From: Colletotrichum lupini
Taxonomy: Eukaryota > Ascomycota > Sordariomycetes > Glomerellales > Glomerellaceae
DNA: 64,000 nucleotides
Assembly: GCF_023278565.1 (NCBI RefSeq)
Contig: NC_064672.1
Span: 1,860,001-1,924,000, forward strand
Direction: 5' to 3'
Shown here one piece after another: positions 1 through 11,756 of this stretch. Positions within the stretch are counted from its first letter, which is position 1; the number at the start of each line of letters is the position of its first letter. Below the pieces are notes generated by a model. The model was given only the letters and a program-made list of their open reading frames with translations, made no database searches and was not told where the DNA came from. The translations under genes and the position numbers were made by a program.

Positions 1-200
1 TTGCTCAGGGAGCGTCTGTGGACGTCGGCGACCCAGTTCAAGTGGGACTCGACGCTGGCAGCGGCACCCTCCTTGAGAGTGACGATGTACTTGCCAGGGG
101 CGGCCGCGGGCTCAGCGCGTCTGTTGACGGCAGCGGGGGCGGCGAGGACTGCCGGGAGCAGAGCTCCGATGGCGAGAGCGAGGCGGCGAAGGGAGGCCAT
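1..200 (-). CDS. Secreted subtilisin-like serine protease, 5' end only
   Basis: The minus strand from ATG (200-198) gives 66 codons before the window edge. Residues 1-21 are a clear signal peptide ([20 protein letters not shown]). A short Ala/Pro/Arg-rich linker follows. From about residue 36 the sequence [20 protein letters not shown] is the first strand and helix of an inhibitor I9 propeptide, ending at VADVHRRSL. That arrangement is the N-terminus of fungal proteinase-K-type (S8A) secreted subtilisins, which fold with help of the propeptide, cleave it and act outside the cell. The catalytic Asp/His/Ser domain lies off the window, so activity cannot be judged. The codons are GC-rich, unlike the AT-rich block 1.6 kb upstream. 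The start is chosen because it is the only ATG ahead of the signal peptide. Alternative: another I9-containing S8 protease subfamily. Confidence 0.88.
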   Translation of the reverse strand, partial: MASLRRLALAIGALLPAVLAAPAAVNRRAEPAAAPGKYIVTLKEGAAASVESHLNWVADVHRRSLS

Positions 201-306
201 TGTGATGATGAGGGGAGAACCGAGGAGGAGAAGTGATCAGAGGAGAGCGGATGGGGCTGAAGAGACGAAAGATGAAGCCAGGGCGGATGTCGTGTCCATC
301 TTTATA
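201..306 (-). promoter_or_regulatory. Core promoter of the subtilisin-like gene (TATA box, pyrimidine-rich leader)
   Basis: On the minus strand a TATAAA element (plus-strand 301-306) lies about 100 bp upstream of the ATG. It is followed by a CT-rich stretch (about 205-260), common just upstream of start codons of well-expressed filamentous-fungal genes. Position and motif only; no transcription start can be shown. Confidence 0.5.
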
Positions 307-1770
307 CTGGATTTCCAAGATATCGACGGAGGCTGAGATGAATGGAGTTGCTGTCGATTCCATCTTTGATATTGCGCATATCGGTGTAGTATCTTGCGTG
401 ATGTCCCGCCAAGCCCTACGGTCTCCAGCTTGGAGCTGTCAAGCTTCCTAAACTGGTCCTAGAGCGAGAGATGCCAGGTACTGGAGCAAGGAAAGTTGTG
501 GGTTCCCCGACTCCATGGGAGCACGCGAGAACGAACATGCTTGTTTAGGAGCTATTACCTTCCAGAAAGCTAAAGCTGACCTACTTCTTTACCCGCTGTT
601 TTCAAGCGCGCCGAGCTTTTTGGCTCGACTTCCTTGTCTCAGGCCTCCTCCCCGGTTGATATCTGGGAGTTGGATCTTTTGTCATGTTGTCTATGTGGTT
701 CTGGCGCGGGTTCAAGCTCCGACTACGGCAGCATAGTCAAGCGAGAAAGGGGTCCCGAACTTTACGCCGATGGATCGAACTTCAAAGAATATCAAATCTG
801 ATTATCTAAGGTAAATGAGAGGACCGACCACCACTAGCCCCGCGGAGGCAGAATTGTGGTTGGCTGGAGGGATGAATTGACTCGAGCTGACTTACCATTG
901 AATGAGACATTGGAAAAGGTTTCCGGCTCTTGATTTGCTTGGGAGTTGTTTACCAAGACCGTCGGAGGTTACCTTAGTAGAGGAGCCATATTAGTTCAAC
1001 TTATGCTTAATGTGGAAGGTCGCGTGTTGACATTGGTTGGGCCACCCGATGTAGGGATTACGAACTGACCAGGACTTAATTAAAAAGCTACGCAAACTCC
1101 ACACGCGCCCTAACCTCTTCCCGCCTGCCACATCCGTCCTGATTTCCGACCATAGAGGGGGTCTTGCAATAGACTATCTGGAGGCGGGAGATCCCCATAT
1201 GGCCCAGTTGCCGGCCAAAGAGCACTGGCATCGCGGTCTAAATTAGAAAGCTGCCCCGATGCGGTCTTTGATCAGCGAGGTTCAGGTACAGGACCATGCG
1301 TGATGGTGGGTGAATGGTCTGGGGCAGAATATGCGGGTAAGCGCTGTTGCATTCGAGGGGGACATGGACTCTGGCGCAACTCTGCAGCTGCGGCCTTCTG
1401 TGTTGAGTGAAGACACCAAGAAATGACATATTGCCTTTTCCCACAACCTCGTATTCCTATCGATCGTGTGGGTTCGCATTCTGGATTCGACGTCGGAAGA
1501 TGGAAACCGACATGCAAACACCTAGGTTGGTGAGTAACCTTGAGGCGAGTAAGACGATGCGTTCATCCCATGTCTGCGTTGGCAGCCAGCTTCCTGAAAT
1601 GATCATCAAGCCTGTTGATGAAGGTGTCTTCCCATTTGGAAATTGGCGCGTGCGAAGGCGGTGCTTTTCCGTGCTGGCTTGTGGGGAAATGCGCTCGGAT
1701 TTCTCATTCAGGCTGTTCAATACGTGCGGCAATAACAGTGGCCATGCCAGCTTTACTAAGTCTATATATA
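307..1770. other. Intergenic DNA, no gene recognised
   Basis: Normal base composition up to about 1,760. Several short open frames exist on both strands (for example 1,457-1,732 minus), but none has a recognisable domain, signal peptide or intron structure. It probably contains the distal promoter of the subtilisin-like gene. The sharp change to RIP-type AT-rich DNA starts at the inverted repeat at 1,771. Confidence 0.6.
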
Positions 1771-1855
1771 AACTAATAATAACCCCCCCTAGTTAAGGTA
1801 AGAGTCCCGTATATAATAATAAGTACTTAGATATTAATAAATCCTAGCTAAATTT
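1771..1855 (+). repeat. Left terminal inverted repeat of the 45-kb nest
   Basis: Contains the run AATAACCCCCCCTAGTT followed by a GTAAGAGTCCCGT segment. The same sequence is present in reverse complement at 46,840-46,925. This left copy carries T or A where the right copy has C or G (for example TTAAGG against TTGAGG), so the left end is more heavily RIP-mutated. Confidence 0.8.
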
Positions 1856-2847
1856 AACTAATCGGACTTCGTTTTTTTTTTTTTTAGAATACTCGGGTTA
1901 GAAATATTTTAAAAATAAATTATAGCTAATTAGAGTATTATTACCTAATTAAGGTCCGCTCTATAAAACATAATTTTAATTTATATTTTTTTTTACCCTA
2001 ACTAAGTTATGTCCCTTTTTTTAATTTCTATTCTTTATTATAACTTTTATTAAAAGGTTTTATTATAAAACTTATTATCGTACTTAAAATTTATTAATAA
2101 TTAATTAAAAATATTTCTAAATTAATTTTATAATACTTTTTTATTATTATAAAAATAATAGTTTTAAGTTTTATATTAATAATAAAAAGGGCTAGCCTAA
2201 GAATCTCCCTATATTTAAAACCGATAATATAAGTTTTATCCTTATTATTATAATTAAATACGCAATTTATTTACTTATTTTTATAATAATAAAGTTAAGT
2301 AATCTTATTACTAAAAGAACTTTATTACTATTACTTAGAGGTTAATAACTATTATTAGTCGTTTCTTAATATATTTAAAAAGTATTTTAAAAAAGGTTAT
2401 CGTATTAACTCCGCAATTTTTTATAAAAGATCCCTCTCTTTTATTATTAACCTCGAGGTTATTTATAAATTACTTCTTATTTTATATTAATATTTTTAAC
2501 CTTATTAATAATTTTTTATAAAATATTATACTAAAATAATATTATTTATAAAGGGCTGGAATACGCCCCTAAATACTTTTTAAAAGCCTAAGGCTATTAT
2601 AAATAATAAAGCGTTATTTACTATCCTTTCTAAATAAAATAGTACTATAAATAAAAATATTTTTAAAATATTTCTAGTTTATAAAACTAATTATTTTTAA
2701 TAAGACGTTATTATAATAAAAATAAATATTAAGCTCGGCCTTAAAGAGAGCTATAAAGTTTATAAATTATAAAACGCTATTAATTATAATAAATATAACT
2801 TATTCTTTAATTAACGCTCTTCTTAACTAGATTTTATAACCTACCCT
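1856..2847. other. Degenerate AT-rich DNA of the outer TIR element
   Basis: About 1 kb between the left terminal repeat and the first nested insertion. It is RIP-mutated, with stops in every frame. I see no second copy in the window and no recognisable domain. Confidence 0.5.
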
Positions 2848-3278
2848 CTTTTTAATATATTTATTTTTTTTATTTTTACTTTTACTAGCTACTTAGGCAA
2901 TTCTCGATATTAGCTATATAGTATTAATATATAATATTAATAGATACTCCTACTATCTCGTTAGACTATTCTTTTTAGATTTTTCAACTTTTTAACTTTC
3001 CCTTTTATAAAGTTTATAACTATAGATTATTAATAGTAATATTAAGTACCCGATATTACTACTTTATAAGCCGCTTACTTAGCTAAGTTTATTACCCTCT
3101 AAATAATAGTAGCTTATAATAATATAGTATTAGAGATACCCTTATTACCGTCGTTAAGAATAATACTAACCTTACTAATATACGCTTTTAACTTTAACTC
3201 GTATATATATATATATATTTATTACCTCGTTTCCTTTATTAAAATTAAAAAATACTTCCCTTACTATTTATTACTATC

Positions 3279-3349
3279 GCCCTATTACTATTACCCTATT
3301 ACTATTACCCTATTACTATTACCCTATTACTATTACCCTATTACTATTG
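3279..3349. repeat. 14-bp minisatellite inside retroposon copy 1
   Basis: About five tandem copies of CCCTATTACTATTA, running into simple ATT/ACT repeats up to about 3,368. The matching place in copy 2 (about 9,594-9,635) has only a trinucleotide AGTAAT run, so the array expanded in one copy after transposition. Confidence 0.85.
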
Positions 3350-3472
3350 CTATTACTATTACTATTAAATTATTTATTTTAAATATATATTATTGAAATA
3401 CTGAGACGCGTAGTTATTATTAACCCCTAGGGCTTTTTTAATAACTAAAAGTTCGATCCTATAAGTATTATA

Positions 3473-4581
3473 TACCCCCTGACGGAGCAATCTGCCGGGG
3501 CCGTACTATATATTACGTATTAAGGAAAACTAGGTATATTACGCTCTATACCTAATTACTAATTAAAATTAACCGACTTAACCGTTATCTTTTTTTATTA
3601 ATAGCTCCCGACCTTCCCCCGTAGTCCTCTAAGTTCTAATTATTTAGAAAGCGAGCTATACTTACTTTAATATATATAAAACCTCTTAGTACTAGCCTAC
3701 GTAAGTAGTTAAATCCCGTATTATATACTCCTTTTTATTAAGGGTTAGGGGGCCCCTTATATATTCTTTTATATTTATAATATAGCTTATATTAAAGGGA
3801 TTTCTAGCTTTATAAAGTATAATTTCTAAGTTAGTATTAATATATTAAATTTTAATATTTATATTAGCCTAGCTATTTATAACGTTCGTACTATTACTTA
3901 GCTAAATTCCGTACTATCAAAAAGTATTTTACTAATCCTTAAGTATATTTATATTAGTTATAATAATTATAGTATTGAGTTAGCTAAAGAGGGCGCCTAG
4001 CCCGAGAGGGGTAAACTTATTAATAAGTATTTTTAGGTTCTTATTAAAGTAGTATTTTAACTAGCTAACTTCTTAACTAGTTATCTAACTAACTATTTAG
4101 GTAGTAGTTTATATATTAATAAGTTTATTTAGTAAATTTATTTAGTAAATTTATTTAGTTTAAATAGAGCTTTAAGTAATATTAAAAGTAATAAGGATAG
4201 AAAGAATTTTTACGAGCTTTAAAGAGTAGTAAATATTAACTATTTAGCCCTTTTTTTAGAAACCTCTACGTTATTATTAAAATTTAAAACCTTTATAGTT
4301 AAAGGCTGCCTCTAATTATTATAGCTAATTATTATAGCTAACTATTACGGCCGACCTTTATTATTAATCTTTTTAGCTAGTGCCGCTATAAGGTAGCTTA
4401 CTTATCCCGAATTATATAGCGGTTTTTATATTAAAATTATTATATTACGTTAAGCGCGTACTTAGGGCATATTACGTATATTATATAGTTAAAAAGTATA
4501 CCGTATTATATAATTTCCCTTAAAAACGTAATCCCGTTAAGGTTGATCTTTTGCGCTTATAAAGCCGGAAAAAAACCACTA
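3473..4581 (+). mobile_element. Short retroposon-like element A, full copy A1
   Basis: Inserted in retroposon copy 1; the uninterrupted site is visible in copy 2 near 9,505. Flanked by a perfect 13-bp duplication TATAAGTATTATA (3,460-3,472 and 4,582-4,594). It starts with a GC-rich stretch (CCCCCTGACGGAGC) and ends at an A-rich GGAAAAAAACC stretch. Its 3' 300 bp recur at 10,662-10,966 and its 5' 280 bp recur reversed at about 11,505-11,756. The 13-bp target duplication and 5'-truncated relative point to a non-LTR mechanism. No protein domain seen. Confidence 0.65.
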
Positions 4582-5050
4582 TATAAGTATTATACTAAAG
4601 GACCCCGAACTATAGTATAGCTATCTTAAGGAATACGGATTAAATATTATTAATTTAAAAATTAAAAAGATATATATTAATATAGCTATTATTTTAATAA
4701 GTACTTAGCTTATATAATATAATAACCTCGAAATACCTAACTAATTTTAGAATATTATTAATATTTTAAAACCGTAGCGTAAGAGTAGGTTAAAAAAGAC
4801 TAAAAAGGATATTCTAAAGTTATTAAATAAGGCGGAAAGTAGGGGGCAGTTTTTAGCTATTTAGAGGTTAATTAATATATTATAGTAGGATCGTTAGTAT
4901 TTAGTAATAACTACGGCCGGCTATTATTAATTATAAAGTTTATTATATAATAAAAATACTTAATATTAACCTTAATAAACTAGCTTACTCGTAAAAGTAA
5001 AAATGGCCCCTGATGAGGCAGACCGGACCCTAAAGGGCTTTTTAATATAT

Positions 5051-5842
5051 ATAAGCCGACTTACTTAGTATTTTATAAATACTATTACTCTAACTTTAAA
5101 CTAAATAAAGATATTTTTAATAAATTACTTTATTAATACTTATATATCGTTATATTTAATATTAATTATTTTTAAAAAGTTTTTAAAACCCCTAAGTAAA
5201 TAGGCTAAAATAATAAGGCTATTAAAAATAAGCCGATCTAACCTAACCCCGCTAATAATTCTAATAATAATAAAACGGATTTTTAAATAAACCCCGCTAT
5301 TTCTACTTAAATCTTTATTAAAGATATAAATAAATGAAAAGTATAATTAAGAGTTAAGAGATAATAAAGAATAATTAATTTAAAGAAGTTTATAAATAAA
5401 GAGTTTATTAAAATAGAAGTGTTTTATTTACTTTTTAAAAGTAATACTATATAAATTAAAAATACTATAATATTATAAATAAATATTTATAATAAATATA
5501 TAAATAGAGGTTAAGGCTATAAATACTAAGTAAATAATATATTAATTATAAAAACTTCCTAAAGATTTCTTAAAAATCTCTTAAAAATGTCTTAAAAGTT
5601 TCCTAAATATTTCCTAAATATTTCCTTAATATGTTTTAAATATTTCCTTAATATATCTTAATATCTTTTTAAATATTTCTATCTTTTTAATTTTTATAAT
5701 ATTTATAAATATAAATTAATTAATAAATAATAAAATAATAAACTATTAACTTATTTTAATAAATTATAGGCTTATTATATAATTATATATTTAATATAAT
5801 TTACTATTAATAATTATAATATTAATATTATATAATAATATA
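5051..5842. other. AT-rich DNA with degenerate short repeats
   Basis: RIP-mutated. Contains clustered variants of TTTCCTTAATAT / TTTCCTAAATAT at about 5,555-5,680, a degenerate 12-15-bp tandem repeat. No coding signal or relation to the named elements seen. Confidence 0.5.
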
Positions 5843-8800
5843 GGGAATTAATATACCGGCGTCGTAAATTAATATACTAGCGTCGCTCTTATATTAGTAT
5901 TACTATTCTACTTTTTAATTAGTTTAAAAAAGAATTGTTAGTATAGTTAGATTTTACTAAATATTTATAAAGTATCCTAAGCTTTTATTTTTTTATTCCC
6001 TTTATACTTAGGTTATATTATTAAGCCTTAAAATCTAACTTATAATATCTATTTATAATAGGTTTTATAATTAAAATTAAAGACGTTTTTTAAGGTTAAT
6101 TTTGAAATAATACCTCTATTAAGAGACTTCTCCTTCTATAAAAATAACTATTAATTAATTACGGCTTATTATTATTATTTAGCTAATTATTATTATTATT
6201 ATTTTTAAAAAGTAACTACCCTAGTATTAACTAATTTTATAAAATTAGTAATTTTAAAAAGTAGCGCGACTTTATTATTAAGTTTTTAGTTAATATATTA
6301 TAAAATACGCGACTTCTTATAAATAATTACTTTAATATAGAGCTTATATTATATTTTATTTATTATCTTTTTAAAAAAATAATTAAAACTTAGCGGACTA
6401 CCCTTTTATAACTTTTTTTAAAATATAACCCCTCTCCCCTTAGTAAATAGTCTTAGTAACCTTTTTATTTTATAATAAAATAGTTTAATAATACTTTTTA
6501 GTTTATTAAATAGGTTATTAAGACTAATTAATAATTAATAATAATATTATTTTAATAATAAGAATATATCCGTTAATAATAATAAATATAGGGTCCCTAA
6601 GTTAACTTATTACTCTATTTATTTTTATAACTATTTTTTATTTAAAATAAAGCGTTTTTTTAAACTATAACCTTTTATTATATTTTGAATAACCGATCCT
6701 CCTCTTTTTTTATAATTAGAATTTTAAACTTATTAATTCTTAGCGATTTCGAATAAAATTATAATACCTTTTTTAACCGAGTTAATAACTTTATAAAAGT
6801 TAATAGATTTAGTATTATAAAATAAAATAAGTATAAAGCTTAAGGCCGAATTATTTAATATACTTTTTAATATAATCGTTTTAATAAACTTAAGCTTATA
6901 TAAAGCACTAGTACTTAATAATATAAGTTTTATAAATATAATTATAAATAATAAGTTATTACCGAGGCTTAAAAAGAGGATAAGTAGTTATTATATTATT
7001 ATTTAAACCCTTAGTATAATTAATATAATTATAGCCCTAGTTTTAAAACCTCTATATACCCTTTATATTATAAGCTTATTAAAGTAATTAAGGATATTAT
7101 TAAAACTATAAACTAACGAGTTAGGATTTAGGCTCGTAATATACGTATTATTATTTAAAAATAGTTCTTAAAATCCTTATTTATTTAGTAAAATATTTAT
7201 AATACTAGGGCTTATATAAACTAAGAGAAACTAGCTAAATACTTATTAATTATAGCGTTAATTAAGCTATTTAATAAATAAAATATCCTATACGTAATAA
7301 AATAGGTAAACGACGAGCTAAACTATTTTATTAGCCTTATTTAGACTTCTTTTTATTATTTTTAAATATAAAAGCGATTCCCTAAAGTAATTAGCTTTAG
7401 TAATACTTATAATACTAATTATTTTAAGCTGTTTTTTTTTTAAGTTACTAAGTAAACCTATTTTAGATCTATTTATAATACTACGTTCGGCCTTATTAAT
7501 AATAAAAAAACTAAGAGGTTTTTAGTTTCTCTTAATAAATATTTACTAACTTATAAACTAATACTTAGTCCGTTACTTTATTATTATTATTATAAACTAT
7601 AATAAATAAATAAAGGCTATATTAAACGAGTAGTTCCTAGACGTTTAGTAATAACTTTATATTTATTATATTAACTTTAATATTATACTTAGGGCTAAGT
7701 AAAAATAAGTTAAGGACTATAATTATAATAATAATAATAATAAGTTTAATAATAAGAGATATTAGTTATTAATATAAATAATAACTAAACTAAGTAATAA
7801 AAATAAGGCTTATATTAATATATTTATTAATAAGCCCCCTTTTTATATATATTATAGGGTCTTTATAATATAAAAGCTTATTATTTTTATTAAAACTAAG
7901 TATATTTTTAAAAAAGCCTAGACTAAGCTCTATAAAGAGTTTAATAACTAATACTTAATTTATTAGTACTTTTATATAATATACTTATTTTTAAAAGTAT
8001 ACTAGGCCCGTTATTTTATTTAAAAATACTAGAACTTTAATCCTTATATTACTTTTAATATTAAGTTAAGTAATAATAATATTAAGGGTTATTTTTGAAA
8101 TAGTCTTAGTTACTTATATCGGCTTATTAATATTATATAAGATATAATTAGTAATTAAGAGCTATATTTTTACTAAGTTTATATAAAGGACGAAGTATTC
8201 ATAAACTAAGAGTATATAAATACTCGCTTTAAATACTTAGGTAAATTTTAAATAATACTTTTTTTAAAATATCTTACTTTAATTAAGGTATAAAGCCGGC
8301 TTATAAAAAATATAATACTATTTAATAAAAGGCTATTTTTAAACCTCCTCGGATTTTATAATTTAAATTATACTATTTTAATTAAGCTAAGTATTTTATA
8401 TTATTATAAAATCTATTTTAAAATATTAAATTTAGTTATTTTTAATAAGTAAAAAGTATACTTTTAGTAACGTTTTTAAAAAACGTTTTTTTTAGATTTA
8501 TATTACTAAATCCTTAACCTAAAATTATCATATTTTTTATAATAAGCTAAAAGATATAGTATAGCTTATTTTATTATAACTAGTTTTATTTCAAAAAAGC
8601 TAATTAGCTAATTAAGCCCGTATTATTTATAATAATTAAAATATAAATAATAAAAAGCGAGGCCGCTTATTTAAGAATAAAAATAAGTTAACGTTAGCTA
8701 AGCTTATAAAAGAAATAAATTAGCTAAGTTAAAGCTAAATATTAAGCTTAATTTAGTAATAAATAAAGAGCTAGTTTAGCGTTCTTAATAAAAAGAGGAT

Positions 8801-10312
8801 AATAAGGAATTATATAAATAAATAACTAATATAGCTTAGTATTTAATGGAAATAGAGCTAATAGAAAGTAGTTTATAATAATAATAAATTATTATAATTA
8901 TATTAAAAAAGGTATTTAAATAAACGTCGCTATAATTTACTTTTTATATATTTTAAATATATAATAAAAAAAAGCCTTACTTATTTAAGATTTATAAAAG
9001 CTTATATCCCTTTGGGGTCTGGTCCGCTTTATTAGGGGCCATCTTTGCCTTTATAGGTAAGCTAGTTTATTAGGGTTAATATTAAGTGTTTTTATTACGT
9101 ATTTTAATAAACTTTATAACTAACTATAGCCGGCCGTAGCCGTTACTAACTATTAATATTAACTAAACTTAAGATATTAATAACCCCGCTGCCGTAGTAT
9201 ATTAATCGCCTTTTTAATAGCTAAATACTACCCCTTACTTTCTCTTTTTATCTTATTTAATAATAACCTCTCCCTATTAATATTTCTATTTAATACGCTC
9301 GCCTACGCTCTTTTTAAACTTTTAATTATATTATTAAGTCTAGGCTTATTTATACTACTCTATTATATTAAAAGGGCGCTAATAAGGGTAATAATTATTA
9401 TAATATATCTATCCGTCTTTTATAAGTCGATATTACTAATATAATATTTATTAAAGCGGTCTTTTTATAGCTCGGGGTCGTTTAGTATAATACTTATAGG
9501 ATCGAACTTCTAGTTATTAAAGAAGCCCTAAGGGTTAACGAGTTATTAATAGCGTCTCGGTATTTTAATAAAGTATACTTAAGGTAAATAGTTAAATAGT
9601 AATAGTAATAGTAATAGTAACGGTAAGAGAAGCGTCTTTAACTTTAATAAAGGAAACGAGGTAATAAATATATATATATATACGAGTTAAAATTAAAAGT
9701 ATTAAGGTAAATATCGTAAGGTCGGTATTATTCTTAACGGCGGCGACGAGGGTATATCTAATACTATACTATTATAAGCTACTATTACTTAGAAAGGTAG
9801 TTAACTTAGCTAGGTGCGTAGTAAGTTTATAAAGTAGTAGCGTTAAGCGCCTATTACCGTTTATAATCCGTAGTTATAAACTTTATAAGAGGGAAAGTTA
9901 AAAAGTTAGAAAATCTAAAAAAATAGTCTAGCGAGATAGTATAAGTATCTACTAATACTATATATTAATACTATATAACTAATATTAAGAATTGCCCGAG
10001 TAGCTAGTAAAGGCAGAATATTAAAATAAATAAAAGCTTATATTACTAACTAATTTAAAATTTATAAATTTGAAATAAATAATATAATAGTTCTAAATAA
10101 GTACGCAACTTATAATAGTATTTTTATTTTTAAAAATCTTAAACTAGAGCTTAAGTTAAAAAGGATAATAAGAATAGCTATATTAATATAGTTATCTTTA
10201 TTATTTTTATAAAAAGGTATTATTTTTTTAAATTAATTAAAAAATAAAATAGTAACGTTAGTATAAGAGCGACGCTAGTATATTAATTTCTAATACCGGT
10301 ATATTAATTCTT
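5843..10312. mobile_element. hAT-like TIR DNA transposon, copy a
   Basis: Bounded by inverted GGGAATTAATATACC ends (right end mutated to ATTAATTCTT). Each terminal region holds two direct copies of a ~20-bp motif containing ATTAATATACCGG, likely transposase-binding sites. Subtracting the retroposon at 9,008-10,029 and its 14-bp duplication leaves 3,434 bp, matching copies b and c (3,433 and 3,432 bp). Those copies have 8-bp target duplications, as in hAT elements. At copy a the 8-bp flanks do not match convincingly. Many in-frame TAA/TAG stops; non-functional. The hAT assignment rests on target-duplication length and element size, not on a recognised transposase. Confidence 0.75.
9008..10029 (+). 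mobile_element. Non-LTR-type retroposon, copy 2 (1,022 bp)
   Basis: Inserted in hAT-like copy a, with a 14-bp duplication ATAAAAGCTTATAT at 8,994-9,007 and 10,030-10,043; the empty site is visible in copy b near 38,915. Starts CCCTTTGGGGTCTGGTCCGC and ends with an A-rich tail (10,018-10,029). It begins at the same 5' base as copy 1, suggesting both are full length (about 1.02-1.05 kb). No reverse transcriptase domain. Confidence 0.78.
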
Positions 10313-10661
10313 AATAAAAAGTAATAAATATTAATATTAAGAACTAGCTAAATTCTATTAAGATTTTCTATAACGTTATAATATATATAAAAATAAAACT
10401 AATATTAATAAGAGTCCGAGGGAGTAATAAGTTAATTAATATACTAACTTAATTATAAAAGCTATATATATAACTCTAATTTATATTTTTTAAATACTAT
10501 TATTAATAAAGAAAGCTAAAAAGAATTAGAATAATAAAAGTTAAAATCGGGAGATTATTAAAAAGAAATAGAATAAGAAATAAATAAAAAGAATAAAAAA
10601 ATAAAAAAGGTAATTATAAAAGAAAAGAGTAAGTAAAGGGCTTAATATAATTAATTATATA

Positions 10662-10966
10662 TTATTAAAGTTTAGAACCTCTATAGTTAAAAAAGGCCGC
10701 TTTTAACTATTATAGCCGATTATTATAGCTAACTTTTATTATTAACCTTTTTAACTAGCGCTACTACGTAAAAAGTAGCTTATTTATTCCGAATTAGATA
10801 GCGGTTTTTATATTAAAATTATTATATTACGTTAAGTACGTACTTAGGATATATTACGTATATTATATAATTAAAAAAATATATTATATTATATAATTTC
10901 TTTTAAAAGCGTAATCCCGTTAAGGTCGATCTTTTATACTTATAAAGCTAAAAAAGAACTACTATA
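10662..10966 (+). mobile_element. Element A, 5'-truncated copy A2 (305 bp)
   Basis: Matches the 3' end of A1 (about 4,270-4,581). Flanked by 14-bp duplications TAATTAATTATATA (10,648-10,661) and TAATTAACTATATA (10,967-10,980), which differ at one T/C site. The uninterrupted site is seen at about 34,367-34,390. Truncation at the same end while keeping the other end supports non-LTR transposition. Confidence 0.68.
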
Positions 10967-11049
10967 TAATTAACTATATATAGCAATTAGGATTAATTTA
11001 AAATAATTTCTTTTTATAAAAGATTAAAAAAAAAAGATTTAGGGATAAT

Positions 11050-11445
11050 TAGAATAGGGTAAAGTAATTAGTCTTAGTAATCTTTTTTAAAACTAATTAA
11101 GTATAAAGATTTATAAAAAAGCTAATTAAAATAAAATATAGAAAAAGGGCCCTAATTAAAAATAAGAGCTTAGTAGTGCGGATTTTTACTTTAATTATAT
11201 ATATACTTTTTAAAATCGAACTAAAGCTTTTTTAATAATTTATTTTTAAACGTAATAATATAAAACGATTAAGAAGTTTACCTTTTTAATTTAGTTAATA
11301 CTATCTTTTTTCCCTTAGTTATAGCTCCGTTAATTAAAATCGTATTAACCTAATTAAAGGAGGTATTTTATATTACTTTTATAAGTATTAGTAGGTTTTT
11401 TAAAGTATTATACTACGAGAGTCCTTTATATCCTATACGTTTTTA
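11050..11445 (+). repeat. LTR of family-2 fragment Z2 (396 bp)
   Basis: Third copy of the family-2 LTR, attached to a 3' internal fragment only. Confidence 0.82.
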
Positions 11446-11504
11446 TTATATATCTTTAAAAGCTATATATCCGTATTAATTCGTTATACGTCCCTATTAA
11501 TTCC

Positions 11505-11756
11505 TATTATACATATAAAAAAGTATATAAAGGGTCCCCTAATTTTTAATAAAAAGAAGTATATAATATATAATTTAGCTACTTATATAAGCTAATATTA
11601 AAAGGTTTTATATATATTAAAATAAGTATAACTCGCTTTTTAAATAGGTAATAATAAGTTAGGAGTTATTTTAATTAATAATTAAGTATAAAGCGTAATA
11701 TATTTAGCTTTTTTTAATACGTAATGTATAATATAGCCCTAACGGATTATTTTATT
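11505..11756 (-). mobile_element. Element A, partial copy A3 (5' part, reversed)
   Basis: The reverse complement aligns with about 3,478-3,790 (5' portion of A1), including the conserved AAAGCGAG(C/T)TATACTTA(C/T)TTTAATATATATAAAACC region. No flanking duplication identified; end coordinates are approximate. Confidence 0.55.

Larger units (their letters stand above)
2861..5037 (-). mobile_element. Non-LTR-type retroposon, copy 1 (about 1.05 kb plus nested insertion)
   Basis: Flanked by an identical 13-bp target duplication CTTTTTAATATAT at 2,848-2,860 and 5,038-5,050. On the minus strand it starts at a GC-rich 5' end (around 5,037) and ends in an A-rich tail (plus-strand T-run 2,861-2,880). 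It aligns with the copy at 9,008-10,029 at both ends. Its middle is interrupted by a 1,109-bp insertion (3,473-4,581), leaving about 1,055 bp of its own. An A-tail with 13-15-bp target duplications is typical of target-primed reverse transcription (LINE/SINE). At ~1 kb it is too short to code for its own reverse transcriptase and is probably non-autonomous. Confidence 0.72.
10313..11445 (+). mobile_element. 3' fragment of the ~12-kb gypsy family (Z2)
   Basis: Aligns with 34,010-34,842, the 3' internal end plus LTR of the large gypsy element. Its LTR is 11,050-11,445 (396 bp), starting TAGAATAGGG and ending ACGTTTTTA. The 5' part is missing; the left edge is hAT-like copy a, which appears to have inserted into it. 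Element A2 interrupts it at 10,662-10,966. Confidence 0.72.

Noticed and set aside
1407..1796. 129-codon plus-strand frame crossing the left edge of the AT-rich block
   Set aside because: It crosses the transposon boundary and has no domain; a chance frame.
3279..3368. CRISPR-like array
   Set aside because: It is a short tandem minisatellite without spacers, inside a fungal retroposon.
5843..10312. 8-bp target duplication for hAT-like copy a
   Set aside because: Left flank ATAATATA and right flank AATAAAAA do not match beyond chance in AT-rich DNA; only copies b and c show it.
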